A stretch of DNA of 61,193 bases, taken from an uncultured Collinsella sp. (lineage in GTDB: Bacteria; Actinomycetota; Coriobacteriia; Coriobacteriales; Coriobacteriaceae). The notes beneath the pieces are model-generated. The model was given only the letters and a program-made list of their open reading frames with translations, searched no databases and was not told the origin of the DNA. The number at the start of each line of letters is the position of its first letter. The first letter of the stretch is position 1. Position numbers and translations under genes: made by a program. The DNA is taken from NCBI GenBank assembly GCA_958348565.1, contig CATVZP010000002.1, positions 1 to 61,193 on the forward strand. The letters run 5' to 3'. Of the stretch, positions 16,433 through 24,804 are shown piece by piece.

Positions 16433-16503
16433 ATCAATTCTAATAACTATTTAATCCTTAAACTCGTTATTAGAATTGATATGATTGGCCTAATAACGAG
16501 TTT
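16433..16503. promoter_or_regulatory. Inverted-repeat operator cluster upstream of fic
   Basis: A perfect 15-bp inverted repeat (atcaattctaataac, 16433-16447, with 16466-16480) overlaps a perfect 13-bp inverted repeat (aaactcgttatta, 16460-16472, with 16491-16503). The shared half-site is close to ctaataacg; another taataacg is at 16401. A plausible promoter (TTAAAC 16458-16463, 16 bp, TATGAT 16480-16485) lies inside. The winged helix at the C-terminus of the Fic protein, or a separate regulator, could bind here. Confidence 0.6.
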
Positions 16504-16529
16504 CCGGCACTAAAGATATGGAGGGCGCG

Positions 16530-17702
16530 ATGCAAATCGAGGAGAACGGCCAGGGAACGCTCCGCAATAATCTATCGGGGAAATTGGCTTACTATTCGTT
16601 TTTTCCAACGCCCTTGCAATCATTGAGGCAGCTAAACCTCACCGAGGAAACCTATCGCACGCTTTCCGCATGCTCACGAAAGCTTGGAGAGCTTGAAGGC
16701 ATGCTCTACTTTGTTCCCAACGCCGATATGTATCTGACAATGTACGTGCGCAAAGAAGCACTCCTTTCTTCGCAAATTGAGGGAACCCAGTGCACGTTTG
16801 ACGACCTACTTAGTCCATCGCAAACACAACTCCATCATAAAGATGTCGCAGACGTCGTGAATTACGTCCGTGCTGTCGACCGCGGCGTAGAACTGCTCAA
16901 AAAGATGCCCTTGTGCACGAGACTTCTTAGGCAAGTTCATGCGGTCCTGCTGGACGGAGTGCGCGGAACGGAGAAGAATCCAGGCGAGCTGCGCTCCTCA
17001 CAAAACTGGATTGGCCCCTCAGGCTGCACCATTGCAACCGCATCGTTTGTCCCTCCAAACATTGAAGATTTGAGTAACACGCTCCAGGACCTCGAACGCT
17101 TTATCAATGAGCCTCAAGTCGAAATGGATCCGATTGTGCGGGCGGCGCTCGTCCATTACCAATTTGAAACTGCCCATCCATTCCTAGACGGAAACGGTCG
17201 CCTGGGCAGGCTTCTCATTACACTTATGCTCATCAATGATGGCGTTCTTCATTCTTGCTTGTTCTATCCATCGTTCCAGTTCAAGAAAAATCGAAGCGAG
17301 TACTACCGGCAACTCACATCCGTAAGGGAGAGAGGCACTTACGAGGAATGGATAGAGTTTTTCTGCAACAGTCTTCTCGAAAGTGCGAAGGACTCGGTAG
17401 GGTCTTTAAAAAACCTTGTTGACCTCCATAACCGTTCCACAGCAACCATTACCGAAAATCTCGGAAGGACTGCTGCAAACGGGCAAAGGCTGTTGGGCAT
17501 TCTTGAAGAGCACCCCATCGTCGACACCGCATTCATCGCTGCCCAACTCGATATCGGCAGGAGTACCGCGAGCTCGCTCGTCAAATCATTTGAAGAATTG
17601 GGTATCCTCCGTCCGCTCGACGAGTCAAGACAGAGATACCGGCGGTACGGGTATGAAGAGTATCTTTCGATTCTCAGGGAAGACGCCGAGCCGATTAGAT
17701 AG
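16530..17702 (+). CDS. Fic-family protein with N-terminal inhibitory motif and C-terminal winged helix
   Basis: A 390-residue protein. The N-terminal Fic_N region carries the inhibitory motif SSQIEG (pattern S-x3-E-G) near residue 80. The Fic core follows with HPFLDGNGRLGR, the canonical HxFxDGNGRxxR signature with the catalytic His. A winged helix (DIGRSTASSLVKSFEELGI) ends the protein. Such class II Fic enzymes AMPylate target proteins and keep themselves inhibited. I prefer ATG 16530, with GGAGGG five bases upstream, over 16518. Base composition is clearly AT-richer than the neighbours and repeats flank it, suggesting acquisition. Confidence 0.88.
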   Translation: MQIEENGQGTLRNNLSGKLAYYSFFPTPLQSLRQLNLTEETYRTLSACSRKLGELEGMLYFVPNADMYLTMYVRKEALLSSQIEGTQCTFDDLLSPSQTQLHHKDVADVVNYVRAVDRGVELLKKMPLCTRLLRQVHAVLLDGVRGTEKNPGELRSSQNWIGPSGCTIATASFVPPNIEDLSNTLQDLERFINEPQVEMDPIVRAALVHYQFETAHPFLDGNGRLGRLLITLMLINDGVLHSCLFYPSFQFKKNRSEYYRQLTSVRERGTYEEWIEFFCNSLLESAKDSVGSLKNLVDLHNRSTATITENLGRTAANGQRLLGILEEHPIVDTAFIAAQLDIGRSTASSLVKSFEELGILRPLDESRQRYRRYGYEEYLSILREDAEPIR

Positions 17703-17728
17703 GCATCGCAACCCAGGCAAATTAAAGC

Positions 17729-17795
17729 GAGCGTGGATAATCTCCCACTTTGAGCCTGCACACAGGCCAAAAACGGGAGATTATCCACGCTCATT
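17729..17795. repeat. fic-flanking hairpin repeat, right copy
   Basis: The arms gagcgtggataatctccc (17729-17746) and gggagattatccacgctc (17775-17792) are a perfect 18-bp inverted repeat. This copy begins 26 bp after the fic stop and is nearly identical to 16290-16357. Confidence 0.8.
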
Positions 17796-17802
17796 CCTGA
17801 GT

Positions 17803-17829
17803 AGTCATTTATGAACGTCCCCAATGACT
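17803..17829. repeat. REP-like hairpin
   Basis: agtcatt / aatgact arms enclose tatgaacgtcccc. It is adjacent to structured element copy 3, the same arrangement as at 14380. Confidence 0.6.
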
Positions 17830-17845
17830 AGTCCGACAACGCCGA

Positions 17846-18056
17846 TGTTTCGGCAACGACAGCGAGCGAGCCGCATTCGGAGCAAGACGACGCCGCAGGT
17901 AGAGAACGGACAGCGAGCGGGTCGCATTTGAGACAAGGTGACGTGAAACGAAAGGGCGCTGACCTTCTGGTCGCGCCCTTGAAGTTGAACGTCAGATTGT
18001 CCAAATGCGGCCCGCGCAGCGTCGAGCAGTTACGGCGTTTGGTAAAACGCCGTAAC
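17846..18056. repeat. Structured intergenic element, copy 3 (end of pyrE)
   Basis: The third and longest copy. The outer stem pairs 17917-17936 with 17997-18015 (gcgg-cgcattt with aaatgcgg-ccgc). The inner stem is tgacgt/acgtca and the top hairpin is aagggcg/cgccctt around gaccttctggtc. A perfect 12-bp hairpin (18029-18040 with 18045-18056, loop ggta) ends at the pyrE stop. The left side also holds a truncated tandem piece (gacagcgagcgagccgcatt, starting near 17858) repeating part of the left arm. Confidence 0.75.
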
Positions 18057-18736
18057 TAACGTGCTCCGTACTGCTCGTAGTAGGCGTCGATGGCGGTCTT
18101 GAGCTCGTCGTCGATGACAACCTTGCCGTCGATCTCGTGGTTGTAGAGGGTCTCGACGACCTCAGCCATGGAGACGATGCTCGCGACGGGGAAACCGTAC
18201 TTGGCCTCGATCTCCTTCTGCGCGGTGGTCACACCGCCCTTGCCGACCTCCATGCGGTTGAGGGACACGATCAGGCCCTTGATCTCGACATCGGCAGCAG
18301 CCTTGACCTTGGGATAGGTCTCGTCGATGGACTTGCCGCTGGTGGTAACGTCCTCGACCATGACCACACGGTCGCCGTCCTTGGGCTCATAACCCAGCAG
18401 GTTGCCCTTATCGGCACCGTGGTCCTTGGCCTCCTTGCGGTCGCAGCAGTACTTGACCTCCTTGCCGTACAGCTCGTGGTAGGCAATTGCGGTCACGACG
18501 GCCAGCGGAATACCCTTGTAGGCCGGTCCAAACAGCACATCAAAGTCGTCGCCAAAGTTATCGTGGATGGCCTGGGCGTAATACTCGCCCAGCTTCTTGA
18601 GCTGGTAGCCCGTCACGTAAGCACCGGCGTTCATAAAGAACGGGGACTGACGGCCGCTCTTGAGCGTAAAGCTGCCGAACTTAAGGACGTCGGACTCGAC
18701 CATAAACTTGATGAACTCTTGCTTGTAAGCCTCCAT
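18056..18736 (-). CDS. pyrE: Orotate phosphoribosyltransferase
   Basis: A 226-residue cytoplasmic enzyme making orotidine monophosphate from orotate and PRPP. The substrate-binding N-terminal segment LKSGRQSPFFMNAG, the catalytic loop KEAKDHGADKGNLLGY and the PRPP motif VVMVEDVTTSGKS are present. The GAGGAG site fixes ATG 18736. It is read alone, divergent from mgtA, with no other pyr gene in the window. Confidence 0.95.
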   Translation of the reverse strand: MEAYKQEFIKFMVESDVLKFGSFTLKSGRQSPFFMNAGAYVTGYQLKKLGEYYAQAIHDNFGDDFDVLFGPAYKGIPLAVVTAIAYHELYGKEVKYCCDRKEAKDHGADKGNLLGYEPKDGDRVVMVEDVTTSGKSIDETYPKVKAAADVEIKGLIVSLNRMEVGKGGVTTAQKEIEAKYGFPVASIVSMAEVVETLYNHEIDGKVVIDDELKTAIDAYYEQYGAR

Positions 18737-18867
18737 GCGGGCTCCTCTCGTAATCGCGTACGTGCTCTCCAGTTTAGCGCAGGCAGGGCGTCGATGCGGG
18801 CGCGCTTTGAGGCCACGGTATTCTGTAAGAGCTTTGTCGGAGACGATGGTTTTCTGAACAATGGGGG

Positions 18868-18896
18868 TTGACATGTCAAACCCCCTCATCAAGAAT
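18868..18896 (+). promoter_or_regulatory. Predicted mgtA promoter with overlapping palindrome
   Basis: A perfect TTGACA (18868-18873), a 17-bp spacer and AAGAAT (18891-18896) form a good promoter. The -35 box is half of the 12-bp palindrome ttgacatgtcaa (18868-18879), which could be an operator. Transcription would start near 18903, leaving a leader of about 270 nt before mgtA. Confidence 0.65.
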
Positions 18897-18963
18897 ACGG
18901 GCGGATTGAAACGGGTACGAGATACCCAAAAGCGCGCTGCGCCCGGCCTTAAGGAGGTGTGCC

Positions 18964-19035
18964 ATGGAAGGCAGTCCTAGTCGAAAAACCTGCATGTCGC
19001 CCTCGGCACGCCGTGAGGATTCCGTATTCGCATAA
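18964..19035 (+). CDS. Possible 23-residue leader peptide of mgtA
   Basis: An ATG at 18964 is preceded at ideal distance by AAGGAGGT (18951-18958), one of the best ribosome-binding sites in the window. The frame runs 23 codons (MEGSPSRKTC, then MSPSARREDSVFA) to TAA at 19035. It lies inside the long predicted mgtA leader. In enterobacteria a leader peptide (MgtL) regulates mgtA through ribosome stalling or drop-off; a similar role here is inference. There is no sequence match to MgtL that I can see. Confidence 0.5.
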   Translation: MEGSPSRKTCMSPSARREDSVFA

Positions 19036-19056
19036 GCGCCACGAACCGATCGTCAA

Positions 19057-19093
19057 AACCACCACAAAGGTGCCTGTCCCCTTTGCGGTGGTT
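19057..19093. repeat. REP-like hairpin in mgtA leader
   Basis: aaccaccacaaag (19057-19069) pairs with ctttgcggtggtt (19081-19093) around gtgcctgtccc. The same hairpin family recurs at 32554-32604. Here it would be transcribed in the mgtA leader. Confidence 0.7.
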
Positions 19094-19175
19094 CGCGAGC
19101 TTGACGTGAGCGACATCTAGGTTTTTTGAAGCAAATACGACACGTACGCTAACTCCCCTCAACAAGGAGGACCCT

Positions 19176-21944
19176 ATGCTGATGCTCAAAACCGTCACGG
19201 TACTCGAAGCCATCTCCAAGCGCCGCCGCACGGCGCGCCCTGCCGCTCATACCGGCCTGTCCAAGAACACCATATTCGCCGCCACCCATAGTGCCGAGGA
19301 CGCCCTCGTACTGCTTGACGCCACGGCAAACGGCCTCACCGTCGAGCAGGCAACTGAGCGCCTGAACGCCGTCGGCCCCAACACCATCGAGGCAACGACC
19401 AAAACGCTCGCCCGCCGCATCGCCGACGCGTTCATCGATCCCTTCGCCGGCATCCTCGCCGCGCTCGCGCTGGTCTCGCTCTACATCGACGTGCTCGCCG
19501 TGCCCGAGCCGCAGCGCGGCCCCTCCACGGTCATCGTCATCGGCATCATGCTGCTGGTATCGGGCGGCATGAAGTTTATCCAGGAAGCCCGCAGCGGCAA
19601 TGCGGCAGAGGCCCTCAAGGACCTGGTCTCCAACACTTGCACCGCCCTGCGCGACGGCGAGCGCGTCGAGATCCCCTTCGACGAGCTCGTCCCCGGCGAT
19701 GTGATCCGTCTCTCTGCCGGCGATATGGTGCCGGCCGATGCCCGCATCATCACCGCGCGCGATCTGTTTGTGATCGAGTCCGCGCTCACCGGCGAGAGCG
19801 AGGCCGTCGAGAAGACAGCTGCCATCACCGTCGTCGAGGGTGCCGACGGCTCCGCGCTGCCGCTCTCCGCCTGCAAGAACATCGTCTTTACCGGCACCTC
19901 CGTGCAAAACGGCACCGCCATGGCGCTTGTCGTTGCCACCGGCTCGGACACCTACCTGGGCGGCATCGCCAAGATGCTCAACGGGCGCGGCGAGAAGAGC
20001 GCGTTTGACCGCGGTGTCTCGAGCGTCTCCATGCTACTCGTACGCCTCATGCTCGTTATGGCGCCGGCCGTCTTTGCCATCAACGCCGCCACCAAGGGCA
20101 ACGTCATCGACGCGCTACTGTTCGCCACGAGCGTGGCCGTGGGCATCACGCCGCAGATGCTCCCCGTCATCGTGACCACGAGCCTGTCGCAGGGCGCCAA
20201 GGACCTCGCCCGCCGCCAGGTTATCGTCAAGGAGCTGCCGGCAATCCAAAACCTCGGCGCGATGGACGTCCTGTGCTGCGACAAGACCGGCACCCTCACC
20301 GAAGACCGCATCGTGCTCGAGCGCTACCTCAACACCGACGGCAACGAGGACGCACGCGTGCTGCGTCATGCGTTTTTGAACAGCTTCTTCCAGACCGGCC
20401 TCAAGAACCTTATCGACCTGGCCGTAATCGACCGTGCCGATGTGACACCCTCGACCGTCGTGCCCGATTCCATGCTGGGCCAGAGCCTGCGCGACCGCTA
20501 TACCAAGGTCGACGAAGTGCCCTTCGATTTCTCGCGCCGTCGCCTGAGCGTAGTTGTAGCCGACGCCCAGGGCAAAACCCAGATGGTTACCAAGGGAGCT
20601 GCCGAGGAAATGCTCGAGATCTGCTCCTTTGTCGAGGTCGATGGCATCGCCCAGCCGCTCACCAAAGACAGGCTCGCCCAGATTCGCAAGCAGGTCGCCG
20701 GGCTTAACGCCGAGGGCCTACGCGTAATTGCCGTGGCGCAGAAAACCAATCCGCGCTGCGTGGGCGAGTTTGGCATCGCCGACGAATGCGACATGGTGCT
20801 GATGGGCTTTTTGGCCTTCCTCGATCCACCTAAAGCAAGTGCCGCGGGCGCCGTCACCACCCTCGAAGCCAAGGGCGTGGCGGTAAAGGTCCTGACCGGC
20901 GACAACGATCGCGTCGCCGCCACCGTCTGCGAGCAGATCGGCATCGACGCGAGCAACGTCTTGCTCGGCTCCGAGATCGATGCACTCGATGACGCCGAAC
21001 TTGCCGAGCGCGCCGAGATAACTCACCTTTTCGCCAAGCTCTCGCCACTGCAGAAGGCACGCCTGGTGCGCGTCATGCGCGAGCTGCTCGGCCACACCGT
21101 GGGCTTTATGGGCGACGGCATCAACGACGCCGCCGCCATGCGTGCGAGCGATTGCGGCATCTCGGTCGATTCGGCCGTCGACATTGCCAAGGAATCCGCC
21201 GATATCATCCTGCTTCAGAAGGACCTGGGCGTGCTCGAACGCGGCATCATCGAAGGCCGCCGCACCTACGGCAACCTGCTCAAGTACCTCAAGACCACAG
21301 TGAGCTCCAACTTTGGCAACGTGCTGTCCGTGACCGTCGCGAGCCTGTTCTTGCCGTTTTTGCCCATGAGCGCCCTGCAGCTGGTACTGCTGTCGCTGGT
21401 CTACGAGATCGTGTGCATCGCGCTGCCGTGGGATACCGTCGACGACGCCTGGACTGCCCGCCCGCGCGCCTGGGACGCCGCGTCCATCAAGGGCTTTATG
21501 CTCGAGCTGGGCCCCGTGAGCTCGCTGTTTGACATCGTGACCTTCGCCGCGCTCTTCTTTGTGGTGTGCCCCGCCGCCGTGGGCGCAAGCTGGTCCGAGC
21601 TTGCCGCCGCGGGCAACGCCGCGGGTATGACGACCTTCGCCGCAATCTTCCAGAGCGGCTGGTTTGTCGAGTCCATGTGGTCGCAGACGCTCGTGGTCCA
21701 CATGTTGCGCTCCCCGCGCCTGCCGAGCCTGCGCGACCACGCCGCGTCCGCGCTGTGCGCTCTCACCGTGCTAGGCCTGGCGCTCGTCACCTGGCTGCCG
21801 GCAAGCCCCATCGCCGATGCGCTCGGCCTCATGCCGCTGCCCACGAGCTTTTTTGGGCTGCTCATTGGCATCGTTACCGCCTATATCGCGCTCACCCAGC
21901 TGGCGAAGCGCCGCTACATTGCCCGCCACGGCGAGCTGCTGTAG
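19176..21944 (+). CDS. mgtA: Magnesium-translocating P-type ATPase
   Basis: A 922-residue P-type ATPase of the IIIB (MgtA/MgtB) class that imports Mg2+ using ATP hydrolysis. The actuator motif LTGESEAVEK is near residue 205, the phosphorylation motif CCDKTGTLTEDR near 365 and the hinge GFMGDGINDAAAMRASD near 645. The Asp-rich end of the N domain and about ten membrane helices match the class; TM6 has LLFATSVAVGITPQMLP. The ATG at 19176 follows AAGGAGGA. The gene is preceded by a long leader with a short ORF. Confidence 0.92.
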   Translation: MLMLKTVTVLEAISKRRRTARPAAHTGLSKNTIFAATHSAEDALVLLDATANGLTVEQATERLNAVGPNTIEATTKTLARRIADAFIDPFAGILAALALVSLYIDVLAVPEPQRGPSTVIVIGIMLLVSGGMKFIQEARSGNAAEALKDLVSNTCTALRDGERVEIPFDELVPGDVIRLSAGDMVPADARIITARDLFVIESALTGESEAVEKTAAITVVEGADGSALPLSACKNIVFTGTSVQNGTAMALVVATGSDTYLGGIAKMLNGRGEKSAFDRGVSSVSMLLVRLMLVMAPAVFAINAATKGNVIDALLFATSVAVGITPQMLPVIVTTSLSQGAKDLARRQVIVKELPAIQNLGAMDVLCCDKTGTLTEDRIVLERYLNTDGNEDARVLRHAFLNSFFQTGLKNLIDLAVIDRADVTPSTVVPDSMLGQSLRDRYTKVDEVPFDFSRRRLSVVVADAQGKTQMVTKGAAEEMLEICSFVEVDGIAQPLTKDRLAQIRKQVAGLNAEGLRVIAVAQKTNPRCVGEFGIADECDMVLMGFLAFLDPPKASAAGAVTTLEAKGVAVKVLTGDNDRVAATVCEQIGIDASNVLLGSEIDALDDAELAERAEITHLFAKLSPLQKARLVRVMRELLGHTVGFMGDGINDAAAMRASDCGISVDSAVDIAKESADIILLQKDLGVLERGIIEGRRTYGNLLKYLKTTVSSNFGNVLSVTVASLFLPFLPMSALQLVLLSLVYEIVCIALPWDTVDDAWTARPRAWDAASIKGFMLELGPVSSLFDIVTFAALFFVVCPAAVGASWSELAAAGNAAGMTTFAAIFQSGWFVESMWSQTLVVHMLRSPRLPSLRDHAASALCALTVLGLALVTWLPASPIADALGLMPLPTSFFGLLIGIVTAYIALTQLAKRRYIARHGELL

Positions 21945-22041
21945 CAAGTAGACGGAAAACACCCTGCCAGCTGCCGTTGCCACTACCACAGCTGCCAACG
22001 CCGCTGCCGTTGCCTCTGCCGCCGCAGTCTATCCCCCCAGC

Positions 22042-22108
22042 AGTTGCGGTGAAATAGTTCCTGTTTAAAGCCCCGTGACTTTAATTTAGGGACTATTCCA
22101 CCGCAACT
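22042..22108. repeat. Long REP-like palindrome after mgtA
   Basis: agttgcggtgaaatagttcc pairs with agggactattccaccgcaac (arms 22042-22061 and 22088-22108, one or two bulges). It lies between convergent mgtA and the LuxR membrane regulator, where it could also work as a terminator. Confidence 0.65.
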
Positions 22109-22122
22109 TATTGGGAGATTAG

Positions 22123-23665
22123 CTAGTCCTTGGGTGTCCAGGACCAGAAGAAGTTGATGAGGGCCACGCGCGAGGCGGTACCGGCCTTTTTGTTGATCGA
22201 GGAAATGTGGCGATAGAGCGTGGAGCGCGAAAGAAAGAGCGTTGTGGCGATGTCCTGAACGCTCTGGTCCGAAACGACCAAGACCTCAAGAATATCGCGC
22301 TCGCGCTCTGTAAGCCCAAAGGTGGCGACGAAGGCATCAAGGCGTTCATCGGACGTGAGCTCCGCTGCCTCCACGGGCTCGGGGTCGGAGCATGTGGGCG
22401 CAAGATCCCCACCAAGATCGTCGGTGGCAAGCGGCAGGCCATCCTGCATCACGGCATCATCGGCTCGTTGCCCCAACTGCCCCAGCAGCGTAATCGCAAT
22501 GCCCACAAACATCACGAGCGCCGCACCGACCGCAGCCAGCACGTTTTGACTCGAGATGATCGCCACCGCCGGCGCCGTCACGAGCATCGAGCACACGTTG
22601 TTGACGACGCGACCCATGCACGGCCAAAAATATGACCAGCGCGCATAGAGCGAGACGGCGGCATATTTTGTGGTAAAGAACACCACGAAAAAGCCCGAGC
22701 CCAGATAAAAGATGATCGTGGCAGCGAGCTCGTTGCCACCATTGCCGTCGACGATGAGCACAAAGAACGAAAGCGTGGACAGCATGGCGGCGCATGTCAT
22801 GCCGATATTCATATACGAACGGTCGTGCAGGTCAAATAGGACGCCGGCAGCCAACGAGCTCACGACAAGCAGCAGGCGCGGCCAGTCACCCAAATCAACG
22901 GCTCCGGTAGCATGCAAGGTTGTGAGACCCGCGTTGAGAGCGGCGAATACGCCAAAGATACGCCGTCGCCACGGTCAAGCGAGCTACGGTGCGGCGGAAT
23001 GCCGCCTTTGCCTCGGGATCGTCTTGCCACTTGGCGCCATATTCCAAAGCATCTACCGAAAGCCCGGCAACGCTGGGTTCAAAGTTGGGATTGGACTCGT
23101 CGCGCAGCTTAGCGCGTCGGACGCCGTGGAGCAACGCCACCTGCGCGATCGCACAGACAACCAGAACAGCCTGCTGAGGAATGCCGGCAGGCATCACCAT
23201 GTGGTTGAGGACCTGCACCAGCACGCCCATGGCGTAAGAAAGTGCGGCGGCGCGCGCCAAGCAGGGCGTCCGCGCAAAGCGCCGTGCAAAGTTTGCGTAG
23301 GCAGTCGATCCGCAGTAGCCCAGCGCGCAGCACGCCACCAAACCGCCGGCAATTACCACCTCAACCTGAACCGCCATAATCAACAGCAGCAATGCCGCCA
23401 CCAGCAAAACGCCCGTGACGTCACTCGTTGCGTCGATAGCATGGGGACGGCGATAGTACAGAATGGGACGCACAAAAAAGCCAATCACGCTCGCGCCGAT
23501 GACAAGGCTCTCATAAATAACGACCTCGTTCGGAGACACGAACTCGGCCATGCGCACATCAAAAAGATACTCGCACGCCAAAAACGTGAAGAAGAACAGC
23601 GCCAGGCATATAATCTCCCGAATGCCCCGACACAAATATGCGGTTGTGTCTCCCATGTCCCCCAT
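22123..23665 (-). pseudogene. 12-helix membrane LuxR-type regulator split by a frameshift
   Basis: Two adjacent frames form one protein. The first (from 23665, or TTG 23686) encodes about six hydrophobic helices and then runs into off-frame sequence after TVARLTVATAYL. Removing one base in the AAA run at 22954-22956 (TTT on the coding strand) restores GVFAALNAGLTTLHATGAVD and joins it to the second frame, which has about six more helices and a C-terminal LuxR helix-turn-helix (FGLTERERDILEVL). The intact form, about 515 residues, is a regulator family common in Coriobacteriia. The shift is a real mutation, a sequencing error or a programmed event; the first two are more likely. Confidence 0.75.
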
Positions 23666-23829
23666 GGTTAACCCCCAGCCGCTCAATTGTCTGGAAATCT
23701 ATTTTAATAAAGAACCAGTCTCAATATCGAAGCCAGGCTTGAAATGCTGCAAATTTGACCCCAGCCGTTCACGTCACACCGCGGTTTTGAGCCTCATGGA
23801 CCAGAAGGGACACGCGCGGCCTCTAGCTC

Positions 23830-23969
23830 GGCAAGGAGTGTCTCCAACTGCCACTCATTTAAGTACGTCCCCAATGAGTGCCCAATGACTACCCGCAGCA
23901 AGGAGTGTCCCTATGTGTCGGATGAAAAATGGGCCATGTGTCCCAGTTGTGGAGACTCCTTGAGCCGTC
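23830..23969. repeat. Cluster of REP-like sequences
   Basis: The stretch holds ggcaaggagtgtctccaactg (23830 onward), the palindrome actcatt/aatgagt (23853-23859 with 23873-23879) with core acgtcccc, a second aaggagtgtccct (about 23900) and an inverted partner cagttgtggagactccttg (about 23945). The rest of the 375-bp gap (23666-24042) holds no convincing gene. Confidence 0.55.
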
Positions 23970-24042
23970 TGGGTATCGCGAAGGATCGCGCACTCCCCCA
24001 TCATCAAAAGTGACACACGCTACCAGTTGATGGGAGGCAACC

Positions 24043-24780
24043 ATGGGCTTCTTTGACAAGATGTTCGAGAAGAAAGAGTGCGCGATTTGCGGTACCGAGC
24101 TGGGACTTTTGGGAAAGACCAAGATCAGCGAGGGCTACCTGTGCAAAGAGTGCGTCGGCAAGCTCTCCCCCTTCTTTGGCGGCTATCGCTCCAGCACCGC
24201 GGACGATATCCGTGAGCAGCTCGCCTACCGCGAGGCCAATGCCGAGCGTCTGGCGTCGTTCAACCCCACGCGCACGCTCTCTGCCGGGCGCACCAACATC
24301 ATGCTCGATGAGGACGCGGGCCTGCTGATCATCACTTCACAGAGCCGCTGGCGCGACGCCAATCCCGACATCATTGAGTTCTCGCAGGTGCTCGGCTGCG
24401 ATATGGATATCGACGAGCATCGCACCGAGATCTATCGCGAGACCAAGGACGGCGAGCGCGAGAGCTATAACCCGCCGCGCTACGACCTGGATTACGACTT
24501 TAATCTGACCATCCACGTCAACACGCCGTACTTTACCCAGATCGATCTGCGCGTAAACGACTCCACCATCGAGCAGCGCGGTTCCATCGAATACCGCGAG
24601 GCCAAGCGCCAGGCAACCGAGGTCCGCGACGCGCTGGTGCAGCTGCGTCAGGAAACGCGCGACAGCGTCGTGGCCGCCAAGGCCCCCAAGACCGCGGTAA
24701 CCTGCCCCTTCTGCGGTGCAACCACCATTCCCGATGCCAGTGGGCGCTGCGAATACTGCGGCGGCGCCATCGGCGCATAG
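24043..24780 (+). CDS. DUF4428-type double zinc-ribbon protein
   Basis: A 245-residue soluble protein. An N-terminal DUF4428-like zinc ribbon (CAICGTELGLLGK, then CKEC near residue 35) and a C-terminal zinc ribbon (CPFCG...CEYCGG) enclose an alpha/beta region with a PH-like or lipid-associated feel (LDYDFNLTIHVNTPYF). Function unknown. It is the first of three collinear zinc-ribbon genes (24-bp and 48-bp gaps) similar in order to ydjG-ydjH-ydjI of Bacillus. Start has a GGAGG site. Confidence 0.75.
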   Translation: MGFFDKMFEKKECAICGTELGLLGKTKISEGYLCKECVGKLSPFFGGYRSSTADDIREQLAYREANAERLASFNPTRTLSAGRTNIMLDEDAGLLIITSQSRWRDANPDIIEFSQVLGCDMDIDEHRTEIYRETKDGERESYNPPRYDLDYDFNLTIHVNTPYFTQIDLRVNDSTIEQRGSIEYREAKRQATEVRDALVQLRQETRDSVVAAKAPKTAVTCPFCGATTIPDASGRCEYCGGAIGA

Positions 24781-24804
24781 TCTCCGGCACGGAAAGGACC
24801 GATC

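Noticed and set aside
18897..19175. M-box riboswitch in the mgtA leader
   Set aside because: No recognisable consensus; the short ORF and the REP hairpin explain the visible features better.
23936..24013. 25-codon frame with a CPSCG start upstream of the DUF4428 gene
   Set aside because: No ribosome-binding site, lies inside REP-like sequence, and a single Cys pair is not enough for a zinc ribbon.
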